A stretch of DNA of 26,999 nucleotides from Paramacrobiotus richtersi. Taxonomy: Eukaryota; Tardigrada; Eutardigrada; Parachela; Macrobiotidae. Of this stretch, positions 9,687-19,492 are shown one piece after another (the stretch's first letter is position 1; each line of letters opens with the position of its first letter). The notes below the pieces were generated by a model. That model made no database searches and was not told the origin of the DNA. It saw only the letters and a list, made by a program, of their open reading frames with translations. The DNA lies in assembly GCA_034698045.1 (NCBI GenBank), contig JAQGAU010000503.1:1-26999 (forward strand). The letters run 5' to 3'. A program made the translations under genes and the position numbers.

Positions 9687-12403
9687 ATGAAACCGCAAGT
9701 GCGGACACGCTCACAAAGTATGCCTTCTATGCCCATTGCTCCTGCAATGATTGCATTCCCTAAACCGTCTAAACGTAAGGAACCGTCTACCAGCACGCGT
9801 ATGGAAGGTTCGGTGCTGGCATCTCCCATATCCTACAAAGAGCTAATCAAAGGACTGGGTCTAGAGTTCGAAGCCAAACCTTCAACTTGGCGTAAAGCCG
9901 TCGACCACGCAACGGAGACTGTGGTCTTTTTCCAGCTGGATCTCGGTGGCGATAGGCCGCGCATCAGCAAAAGCATCGTCATTCGCCCTGAACGGAATGT
10001 GGAGATGTTGTGCTTGGTGCCATCGGTATTTACCGAAGATTCTCGGCTGCATTCGTCTCATATCCGAAATGCTATGGGACGGACGTACTTGCAGGACGGG
10101 ACAGATCTCATGAAACTGTTGGATTATATTGGTGCACTGAATGTGGACGAAGAGTCGGAAGAGGAACCATCGCCACCACGCAAGAGTGTACGCAGCAGGT
10201 AAGAGTGTACGAGTACAGTTCGCTGTTTTAAACCTGGTTTGGTCTACGGATCATACGGTACACTGCCGTCTACCTGTCAGGGCAATTAACTAATTAATTA
10301 ACTTACTTATTTATCGATTACTTATTTATTTATTAATTAAGTTTTCTTCATTTGTTTTACGAGTTTTACCACAAATTGAGTTTCTCTGGTTTTTAGATGT
10401 CCCACACCGTACCGGTCGAGCAGTGCAGTCTCTGAAGCCGGAGATGATCTATCGGAAACGGACGTGCCTGACGGCCATGCTCCCAGTAAGTTTGTGACTG
10501 CTATTTCATGTTGGTGGTCTTCGTTTAGCTGACTTTTTCTTCTTTCCGTCGGTTAATTGGAACTACCTTTTGGCATTTCTTGAGCATGCTGGCCGGAATG
10601 CTGTCCTGATTTTTGTAGTTTACTATTGTTATTATTTCACTATAATAATCAAAGCCTCATTAAAGGCATTTCCAACCTGTAAACTTACTTACAGGTAATG
10701 TTCGTCTGCATGGAACAGTTAGCTCCGATGACCAGGGGAGTGTACAGTCAGCGGAAATTATTGAGCGACCACCGAAACGAAAATTAACAGCTGTGTCAAC
10801 TGGTCATGCTGAATCAAAAGTTGGTATGTGATCCTGCTCGTTTCAAGGTTCAATAAAATAACACTGTAAATTGACTGACGGTATTTTCCCAACTGCGCGT
10901 CCTCCTCATTCCCCGACAGCGAGCGCCTCATTTTCTAAGCTTTAAAAAAATATAAAAAAATAATAAAAAAATTATAAAAAAATTATAAACAAATTATAAA
11001 CAAATTATAAACAAATTATAAACAAATTATAAACAAATTTTAAAAAAATTATAAAAAAATTATAAAAAAATTATAAAAAAATTATAAAAAAGTAAACGTG
11101 TATTCTGCGTACCACGGTGGTTGTACTAAATCCGCTAATCTCTATAGCTGTGCTTGGTGTTTTTGACTAATGGCACAGAGTGACTGTCCAAAATGACGTT
11201 TTCTGGTGGCGTTTATAGGGCAGCATTCCCGGGGAAAGACCTTGCCGGTCGGGGACGATGCACCGTTGGAAGATGGTAGTGTGGTGTCCGGTACGCGCCG
11301 GCGCAGTCTCCGTACGCGAGGAAATGGGAACCCGGTCGCATTAGGTGCTGAGGGTTCCCGTTCTGGCCGGCCGTTGATCAGTAGCAGTGAGACAGTTTCG
11401 CCAGATACCAGAAAGCTCCAACGCCATGCCACTGCACCACAACCGCCCGAACGTGGTCCAGGGGGTAAGAAAGGCTACGGGAAACTGTATCGGGTATGGG
11501 ATCCGCGTCAAGGAATGGCAGCACTGCAGGAGGGTAAGCGACAGTGTAATAGTGTTTGTTGTGCGCAGAACAGACACGTAAAGAACCTAGCGATCGGCGC
11601 GGAGGTCATGTACTCAGCTCTTAACACATTTTGTCTGATAAGTTCACATTAGCCCTTCGGACACGATAGTTCTGTAGGAGATGGTCCGATTTGCTTGAAA
11701 TTCAACCAGCATGTTCCTCATTACGGGTTCTGGAATTTTGTTATTTTTTTCATTAATACAGAAGATATTAGGATTAGTTTGCACTATGTATGTATGTGCC
11801 GCTAGTAACAACCGATACCGCTCCGGTCTTCAGCGCCAGCATCAGCACTCAGCAGCGAGCGATTACCTGGTTTCAGACAGTAAGCTGTGCGTTGGGGGTA
11901 ATGACTAACCAGCCACTGTGTTCCTTGCAGAAACCATGCGGACGCATATTAAGAACGTCGCAGCCAAGGGGTATAAATGTTGGGAATACCCGTGCTGTGG
12001 AACACTGCAGTTTGCCGGGACAACAACCACGATCTATCGGCACATGTATGGTCGGGAAAAGCATTCCAGCCTGCCGTTGCGGGCGTGTAAGCACTATCGA
12101 GCGGAGCATCGGCGACGGTATCTACTGGGCTATCCACCGGCCGGTGTCATTCGCACCTTTTATCTGGTGAATTCGCCCGAGATCGATGTCAGTGTGCGGG
12201 AGCGTGAGGCGGTCTATACACCGCCAATACCGGACAGACCGCACACCATGTACATTGCCAAGGAGGATGTGGTTGACGCGACAACACTGACCGATCGGGT
12301 GGAGGCACTGCAGGCTGACGGGCGTCTGAACGTGTCCGCATCCATCGAGGAGATTCTGGACTGCTTGGACGCGCAGGATCGACTGGCGGCTCAGGGACAG
12401 TGA
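9687..12403 (+). CDS. Uncharacterised Cys/His-finger family protein, copy C (intact)
   Basis: The exons are 9687-10198, 10397-10485, 10695-10823, 11219-11533 and 11931-12403, joining in frame to 505 residues with GT-AG introns of phases 2,1,1,1. The start MKPQV aligns with both paralogues. The conserved domain spans about residues 43-150; residues about 155-345 are Ser/Pro/Arg-rich and probably disordered, with GTRRRSLRTRG. The C-terminal module has C365, C370, C371, H386, H393, C401 and H403 (C-x4-C-x15-H-x6-H plus a second C-x-H). It is followed by a predicted helix rich in Asp/Glu and Leu. The Glu codon at residue 367 is the position that is TAA in copy A. Intron 3 holds an AT-rich minisatellite. 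The layout suggests a nuclear protein, but no known family is recognised; domesticated transposase or transcription factor are both open. Confidence 0.86.
10941..11092. repeat. AT-rich minisatellite, about 11-bp unit, in intron 3 of copy C
   Basis: Units of the type AAATTATAAAC (several in a row near 10981-11035) and AAATTATAAAA fill this stretch. It lies wholly in an intron and is missing from A and B. Confidence 0.9.
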
Positions 12404-14796
12404 TCATTGATCAGCCGATATGCAGAACTGCATCAGCTACTAATATGTTTGGGGATGGGTTTTTCGGTTTTAATGTCATATTATATGTAGTCTGTTGGCA
12501 TAAGCGGCACAGAATTTTCATACCATAACGTTTCCGTAGTGTATTCACTGCCAGTCCTGTTTAGGGGAAAGGGTTCTTATGAAAACAGCAGATTTCTGAG
12601 GAAAACTAACAATAGTGATTTCTAAAAACACCATTGCGACAGTGCTCGTTTTTAGACTCTGATGTGTATTTATCCCGTAGGCGTTGGCGTAGGGCTTCTG
12701 TCACGGCTAGGCCTGTTTGCTGATTTTGCAGACTTGGAGTTGGATTTAAGACGCACCGTTAACTCGAAAACAGGAACTTAAGAAGCAGTTTCGCAGATAT
12801 CTTGCAGCGCAAAAAAATGCGGACATGTAGCTGTACGATAGTATCAACCGTAATGCGCAGGCAGCGCACAGGCCATGTAAATGATAATTATTCTCCTCTC
12901 GAGTCATAGAAACGACAAATTCCGTCTGAGATTCCTCGTGCAGGTCGCAATTAACCTTTTACATGGTGTTGCGGATAGTACCATCACTGGTAACGCTGTC
13001 CGTCGCTAGCAGACATGTAATTGGTCAACCATGTGCATAATAGGGTCATGACAACAAATACTGTATTGTAAAACGATATTATTGTTAAAAATGCGGTACT
13101 GTTGAGTCAGAAATCTTGCCGAATGTGTCGGGGCTCGTCGCTTGCTTTCTCACGTGCAGCACCCGTCGAGATATAGTCGCTTGTTTGTGTTCATTAGACC
13201 AGTGACGAATTTAGACCGGTTTTGAGGGATGGTCCGGGCTCCTCAAACAGAAGGGTCCCCCCTTCTGTTGAATTTCGGCGAACCCACCCTATAGCATACC
13301 GGGAAGGAGGGGGCCATGGCCCCCTGGCCCCCCCCCTAAATTCGTCACTGCATTAGACAGAACAGAGAGGTAAGCACATTATAATTTGGAGCCATTCACA
13401 CAATACATACGTGACAGGTGTTAAAACTAACGTTGACTTGAAAGACGTTCGTAGGCTGGAGATTGTCGTTTTTATGTATTCTTGTAGCCACAATGAGACA
13501 AGACGGTGACAAAAGTGACAAGATTATGCTTATTCTGGGTGCGCGTCTCTTGATTGTCTGGTATAGTCGCGGATGATTCTAATCCGGTCAGTTACTCGTA
13601 TCGCGGAGGAGTGTTAACTAAGTATATCGGACACGTAACACGTTTGACAAAGAGCTTGCGTCAGTCTTATAAGTAAACCAACCAGCTTTTGGTACTGGAA
13701 AGTGCTGACATTTGCGTGCTCTTCAGAAGATGCAGCCATTTATATAACCTGAGGAACCAATAATGGTAAAACTATTACCGTGAAAACTTCTGAGATATTC
13801 AAATCGATTCGTAAAAATGTGATGTAAGTACGAAAACTAGGAGGCCAGTTTGGGGCTTTCGGGCAGAGTCGGTACGGTATGGCGACGTCGTTACATTTGA
13901 AATACTCGAAAGGTCAGTTGACAGCGTTTGTGCATCGTAAGCAACAAGCTCTTCATCAGGTGTATTTGTCGATACCTAAGGCCTGATTTGACCTTATTAA
14001 CCTTATTGAAACGAAAATAACATTCTTGTGGAACCTTCTGTAATGTATTTCTTGCTTTCTTTCGATATAGGCATCAAGAGTTCTCCCTGCAAGGTGCAAC
14101 TCACGGAAGGGCCAGCTTCTCATCTTGCGCAACGGCTTCGGGCATAATTTGCCCGGTAGGCGGCACTGCCAACTGTTGGCCAGGTAACTTAATCTTACAA
14201 TTAGCCAAATCAAAAATGCACAGCATACGGCTCAGTTAAAGGTGGTTCTCAAACTTGATGCTTTCTGAATAGGAATTTCTGGCTGATTTCCTAAGAACAG
14301 TAGATCGACGCTCTCTTTAGTCTAGTCACTTTCTCTTTATGCAGAAAATACGTCATTTAACTGTTTTCCAGCACGCCATGGGCAAAGATTCCCAAAAAAA
14401 TCAGGGAAGAAACTATCGGCCTGCCTTGGCGTTATAATGAATATCTATTAATATTCGTTGTATCTTGACGGTCGAATGCCTTCCCCTTACATATGGACGA
14501 CAGTATCAACGGTAAGACATCGTTTCTGTGAACTACCAACGGAAATCTTAGCCTGCGGACACCGTCGCATATTCTGACACGAAATGCACGGATCCTGTCA
14601 TTGACGGATTACTTTGTGCGGTTCGCTTGTCCTAGTGCAGCATATTTCCGAGTGTGGAAAGAATCGTTTCTGAGGTTCGCAAACGCGCAAAACGCAAATC
14701 AGGTGAACGGCGCACCGCGACGAGACATAACTTATTTTTGCTATTTCAAATAAACGGGTTTTGCTGTTTAGACCACCAAATAATTCCAAACGAAAG
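12404..14796. other. Intergenic between copy C and GPCR-1
   Basis: No gene is seen. The stretch about 12490-12960 is 3' flank shared with A and B. A hAT-type MITE occupies 13200-13350. The stretch about 13370-14760 is homologous to 18130-19490 before GPCR-2, with clear blocks at GACGGTGACAA (near 13503) and CTTCGGGCATAA (near 14134). Minus-strand open frames near 13956-14213 are not conserved in frame in the duplicate, so they are not called. Confidence 0.7.
13200..13350. mobile_element. hAT-type MITE, 151 bp
   Basis: Perfect 15-bp terminal inverted repeats (CAGTGACGAATTTAG at 13200-13214 and its complement at 13336-13350) are flanked by a perfect 8-bp target-site duplication CATTAGAC (13192-13199 and 13351-13358). 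An 8-bp TSD with a TIR beginning CAGTG is the hAT superfamily signature. The inside is GC-rich and non-coding, with two further small palindromes: one centred on CCATGG near 13315, and an 8-bp-stem hairpin at 13248-13267. The duplicate flank at about 18125-18140 has a single CATTAAG without the insertion, an empty site. Confidence 0.92.
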
Positions 14797-15747
14797 ATGT
14801 CCGCAAACGCATCAAATTCATCGGATGCGCTGACCTGGCGTTTGACCCCCATTAGCGAACTGGTTATCATGCCCTTTACGTTGTTCTTCAACGGTCTGGT
14901 CATCCTGGCCTTTATCCTGAACAGCCATATTCGAACTCCTTTCAACTTCTACCTAGCCAACCTTGTCCTCACAAATTTCGTCTATACCTTGATCGCAAAT
15001 CCTATTGATATCGTCATGGGTCTCTACTCCTCCTGGTGGATGGGTGCCACCATCTGTGACCTTCTCCAGTACGTTTCCATTGTTTTCATCGGTGTTATCT
15101 TTAACACACATTTGCTAATTACGCTGAACCGCATCTGGGCCTTAACGTTCCCGCACTCGTACGCCCATAAACACACAGTCAAAACCGCCGTTTATTGTTG
15201 TGTAATAGTCTGGGTGTACACCAATATTGTGTTTTTACCGGGACTGTTTATCAACGCGAACAACCGATTACCCTTGGAGACGTACGGGTGTATACTGAAC
15301 TATGAAGTGCTATCTGAATGGAACATGTTTGTAGAGTTTGCACTGTACGTCCTACCACAGGCAGTGATCATCGCGGCATATCCGTACCTTTTGTGCAAAC
15401 GGCGGAAACAAAGACTTGCGTTGCAGAACTTGCAGATGCAAAACAGTACTGTACAGCGCAACCAGCGGGGTTTTCGAGTTTTGACAGTCAGCACGATAAG
15501 TGTCACGCTGACATGGACGCCCGGAACTGTGTACTACGGGATAAGCTGTTTCATGGATGTTATGGGTATGAGCTACTCATCCATATTTTTGTTTCTCACT
15601 GCGTTCCTGTTTCTGGTGCAAACGTTACTGGATCCAGTTTTGTTTATGCTGGTCCTGCCCGAATTAAGAGCTGCTGCGTGGCACATTGTTAAGAGATGCA
15701 GTTGTCGTCTATTTTGTAAGTTATCCGTAACCCCTACTGTTCATTGA
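14797..15747 (+). CDS. Class A (rhodopsin-like) G-protein-coupled receptor, GPCR-1
   Basis: This is a single-exon seven-transmembrane receptor of 316 residues acting at the cell surface; the ligand is unknown. The start is set at MSANASNSS, shared with GPCR-2; the frame is open 12 codons further upstream but that part is not conserved. The short N-terminus has two N-glycosylation sequons (N4, N7). Helices lie at about 19-42, 50-74, 85-115, 128-150, 177-200, 227-250 and 262-286. C87 and C165 can form the usual TM3-ECL2 disulphide, and TM4 W139 and TM5 P187 are present. The DRY position reads NRI (111-113), the CWxP position reads TWTP (239-242), and NPxxY reads DPVLF (279-283). A Cys-rich tail could be palmitoylated. 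A GTAAGT at 15716 within the last codons could act as a splice donor. Neighbours are paralogues GPCR-2 and GPCR-3 and a decayed opposite-strand receptor. Confidence 0.93.
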   Translation: MSANASNSSDALTWRLTPISELVIMPFTLFFNGLVILAFILNSHIRTPFNFYLANLVLTNFVYTLIANPIDIVMGLYSSWWMGATICDLLQYVSIVFIGVIFNTHLLITLNRIWALTFPHSYAHKHTVKTAVYCCVIVWVYTNIVFLPGLFINANNRLPLETYGCILNYEVLSEWNMFVEFALYVLPQAVIIAAYPYLLCKRRKQRLALQNLQMQNSTVQRNQRGFRVLTVSTISVTLTWTPGTVYYGISCFMDVMGMSYSSIFLFLTAFLFLVQTLLDPVLFMLVLPELRAAAWHIVKRCSCRLFCKLSVTPTVH

Positions 15748-16866
15748 TTGGGAATTATTATGTAACGGATTGTAGCGACGCTTCCTTATCGCTTTCTTTA
15801 TGACAACGACTTCTTCGCGATTACCTGTGCCCGTCAAGACCAAGTGCAAAACAATTCACAAAAATTTTAAAACAACATGATTTTCAAGATGCATGTATAA
15901 GCGACATGTATAAAGTTTGCGGTAGTGTTGACCGATTTGCCAAAAATGTTTGAACTCTGGCTGGCGCAACAGTTTAATTTTCACGGACCAGTTCAAATTA
16001 TACGACAGGGTTACTTGATCCATTTCCTGCATATCCGAAAGAGAATAACTTCGAGCCGTTTTTTGTAACTATGAAACATCTCTTCGGCACCCGCGAAGCG
16101 TAAACTGAACGAAAGATTTCCGCGCCAAACTCTGCAGGAATAGAAGTATTGTAAAAACAAAATGCTTAAATATGCGTTTCAGATGCTGGAACTATCAATA
16201 CTCTGTGCTGGTAAATTACGGCTTCACAAATACGGCATATAACTCGAAATAACATACAGTTTTTCAGTAAGATATGTGTTTTCGTTAAGTTGCACGCTAA
16301 CAGAGCGGAAGAAATGCGCAAGACAATGTAAGGCGCACGACAGCCTGCACGATGTGTGCGCGGATCTGATTCTGAATCGTCTGTAGTTTTTATAATAGAA
16401 ATAGGATCTATACAAACTACCAGGCTAATACGGCTTCTTGCCGATACTGTACTTCCTTAGAACAAAAACAGAATTGTTTCGGTCTCAGCTGTCGTGAACC
16501 GTCATAATTAACTAAATGGAAATATCCACCCGTTGGTGGCGGCGTCAGATCTGTCATGACCTTTATAATTGTAGATTCAAAACGGAACAACAACGCTACA
16601 GTATTTAGCGCACGTCAAACGGAAAATGTAGAGGATCGTATTGACTAGTCACATTGATGCCATCGCGAAAATTTGATCATTTTGTAACGCATCTAAATAC
16701 CGACCGCTGTCGGCATTTCGTTTTACCACGATCGAGATTTCTGGAATGGCGCAACAACGCTAATTAAGGAAATGTGGCACCGTCGCACGACATCGAGTTC
16801 TCGCGAATGTACGATCGATAACTGTTAGCTTATGACCACCGTTATGAGCGATTTCCAGAACGCGGC
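15748..16866. other. Intergenic between GPCR-1 and the minus-strand pseudogene
   Basis: No gene is seen. This is a spacer between convergent 3' ends, diverged from its duplicate at 20414-21478 except for a few blocks, the best at 16497-16527. No AATAAA was found close to the GPCR-1 stop. Confidence 0.65.
16497..16527. promoter_or_regulatory. 31-bp block identical between GPCR modules (copy in module 1)
   Basis: This block is identical over 31 bp to 21129-21159 and begins AACCGTCATAATTAAC. It sits in the spacer between convergent receptor genes, where surrounding sequence is much more diverged. Function is unknown; a regulatory element or a structured 3'-UTR segment are possible. Confidence 0.4.
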
Positions 16867-17411
16867 TATGCTGGCTGCCGAATAAATTTTCGCAGCGCTT
16901 TACGTAGTGTTGTTACGCTTTACGCTTTACGTAGCGGTAACGTTGAGTGGTAAATAACCGGATTGACCGCACAGCTGAGGAATTCCAGGCACAGCATGAC
17001 TGCGTACACCGTGACGGTACACGGTATCATTCCGATAGCCCATAAAATCAACCAGCAGATAAAACACACTGGCGGGAAAGTATAGCAGACCGGGATGCTC
17101 AGCGCCATTAGCGCCATCAAACGGTGGAATCGCTTGTCATCGCGGGAACTCTCTCGTTGAGGGTGATTGGTCGGTCCGGTGTCGTTGATCTGGGTGACTG
17201 CCACCGAGTGTGAGGTAGGATCTCCGTTGTGTGCAACTGCAGAAAAGGGTCATTGCTTTTTAAAACAGCAAAACGAAAAGTCGCTGTTTACCTCGGACTG
17301 ACCACAGTTTCACACGACGTCTTAGTCTGGCGAAAATAAATCCGTAGTCGGTTCCCGCGGCGAAAACGTTGTCCAGCCAAATGCTGTATGAAGCGTTCGT
17401 AGAGAACTAGC
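16867..17411 (-). pseudogene. Decayed two-exon class A GPCR, paralogue of the receptor at 21479-22535
   Basis: On the minus strand, remnants of exon 1 (17292-17411) and exon 2 (16867-17236) are separated by a 55-nt GT-AG intron in the same place and of the same length as in the intact paralogue. The N-terminus through TM2 is missing. Homology ends at an in-frame TAG near 17409. The TM3 segment has lost its conserved Cys. An internal deletion of about 273 bp, relative to module 2, joins TM3 to the end of TM5. In exon 2 a 2-nt insertion in TM6 is followed by a roughly 13-nt insertion that restores frame. A local duplication after STLP introduces an early TAA near 16920. NPVIY is still readable. 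It cannot encode a seven-helix receptor. Confidence 0.88.
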
Positions 17412-19492
17412 GTTAGTAGACAAGCTGAGGGCACAAACAGTCCTAAAATGAAAACGTTTTACTAATCCCTCTGTGATGTGTTGCAGCGGTGTAATTATCC
17501 TTTGTCACTTATGACTGCTCGTTAGCGAGCCAATAAGACACTAAGGACAATTGCTAGGACCATTCGGACAGCAAGATTATCTGTATAATCTAGGAAATGT
17601 AACGTAAAACACTCTCTGATTAAAATACCGACTTCTCCACATCAAACGCCAGGTACAACACTCTCTGGTTGAAAAGCCGACTTCTCCACATCAAATGCCG
17701 AACTTTCGCAGGCTACAAGAAGAAAAACACACCGCTCCAGAAGTGAACTGGAGTTCGTCTTCTTCTGCTGCTGCCGCTCCAACACATTTGCAAGTGGCAG
17801 GTGTCGTGAACAGTAGCATCCCAGTCATGCAACAATCCACGGAACCTTTTGTTCGTGTGGCTCCCATCCGTCCGCACAGAACCAGCAGGTTCGGGGTACG
17901 CCTTAACTGCGGCATTACTCAGCATTTCAAATCTTGCATACGTAAGTAACGCTGCCCGTCGCTAATAGAATTACTTAATGTAATCGGTCAACCATTTCCA
18001 GAAGAAGGTGTGGTACTGTTGATCCAAAAATCTTTTCCAGGCTCCCAATATTTTTTTTGAAGGTGCCGCGGCTCGTCGCTTGATTGCTCACGTTGCATCA
18101 CCCGCTGATAACTCGCGTTTTTATGCTCATTAAGAAGTAGAGAGTAAAAGAGGTGCATTAGGTGCCATTTACACAATACATACGGGGCAGGTATTAACGC
18201 TAACGTTGACTTGAAAGATACTTGTAGGGTGGAATTTTTCGTTTTTATGTATATTCGTAGCCAAAATGATCACAAGACGGTGACAAGAGTGACAAGATTA
18301 TGCTTATTCCGGATGCGGGTCTCTCGTGTGGCATTCAAGGATTATTCGACAAGACTTGAAGTCCCTACTGGATTCTGCGATTGTGTTGTACTGATAATAA
18401 TATTAATAATATTCTAATCCGGTCAGTTACACGTATCGTGGAGGAGGCAACTGCTTATACCGGACAAATCTGACAAAGAGCGTGCGTCAATCTTACAAGA
18501 ATATTAACCAGCTTTTGTCACTGGAAATTGTCGGCATCTGCTTTTAGAAGATGCAGCCATCTATTTAACCCGCTAAACCAATGGTAGTCGATGCATTACC
18601 GTGAAAAATTGTGAGATATTTGCAGTTATTCGTACCAAATGTAATGCCTTTAAGACTTTAAGATTTTTGTGAAATTTACGTTCAAGAGTGTAGGTAATGC
18701 CCAGCTGATTACGACCACTGTTCCATGTCGTGCGGATTGGAATGAGTTTTCTATTTGATTGGATTATTTTACAGAGATATTGGTGTGGCATATTGTTACT
18801 ACTCGAAAGGTTAGTTGAGAGCGTTTTTAATACGCAAACCGTTAGCAAAACGCTCTTCATCAGGTGATCGTGTCGGTGACCACGTAAGACAGCCCGCTTG
18901 ACCTTATCAACCTTATCGAACCGAAATAGCGATCCTGTGGAACCCTCCGCGGTCTAAATTCTTCCTTCCTTTCGATATGCATCAATAGTTCTCTTGCAAG
19001 GTGCAAATCACGGAAGTGTCAGTGTCCCATCCGCGCACACGGCTTCGGGCATAAATTGCTCGGTAGGCGGGAACAGGCAACGGTAGCCCAGGTAACTTAA
19101 TCTTACAAATAGCCAAATCAAAAATCCACGGCATACTGCTCCGTTGAAAGATCGCTTTGAAGCTTGACTCTTTCTGAATAGGAATTTCTGGTAGATTTCC
19201 CAATAACAGTGGACTGACGTTCCCTTTGGTCTAGTCACTTATTCTTTGTGTAGAAAATAGGTGATTAAACTCTTCCAGCGCGACATGCGCAAGATTGCAG
19301 AGACAATTAGGGAAGAGACTCCGGCAAGCCTTGACGTTGTAAGGGTTATCTATTAATATTCGTTGCAGATCTACAGCACTTACGGCTTGGTGCCTTTCCA
19401 TCTCATTTGGACAGCAGTACCAACGGATTTGCGCTATTGTGGATAAAGGACTTTTGCGATTTTGACAACCAAGGATACTTAAAAAAGGGACA
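17412..19492. other. Intergenic before GPCR-2
   Basis: No supportable gene. A 43-bp direct repeat (17608-17650 and 17657-17699) precedes an 84-codon open frame at 17695-17949 with a Ser/Ala run. That frame is not kept in the homologous flanks of copies B and C, so it is not called. The stretch about 17810-18130 is homologous to the 3' flanks of copies B and C, and 18130-19490 is homologous to 13370-14760. Confidence 0.65.
17608..17699. repeat. Direct tandem duplication, 43-bp unit, period 49
   Basis: Two copies starting AACACTCTCTG are about 39/43 identical. They probably represent a local slippage or repair duplication upstream of module 2. Confidence 0.8.

Larger units (their letters stand above)
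9470..13000. repeat. Tandem segmental repeat, unit C (approximate limits)
   Basis: This is the third unit of the array with the same gene and flanks. Its 3' flank runs without a clear break into the 5' flank of the first GPCR module, so the right-hand limit is soft. Confidence 0.7.
12950..17700. repeat. Segmental duplication, GPCR module 1 (approximate limits)
   Basis: This stretch is collinear with 17800-22700: shared 5' flank, plus-strand receptor, intergenic spacer and minus-strand receptor. The minus-strand gene is decayed here and intact in module 2. Confidence 0.8.

Noticed and set aside
13956-14213. Minus-strand frame with a hydrophobic stretch, with a relative at about 18982-19238
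   Set aside because: The two duplicates are out of frame with each other after a 1-nt difference, and the changes are mostly amino-acid-altering. No conserved reading frame.
17695-17949. 84-codon frame with Ser/Ala run (MPNFRRLQEEK)
   Set aside because: It begins inside a local direct repeat, and its second half is homologous to the non-coding 3' flank of copy B, where the frame is not kept.
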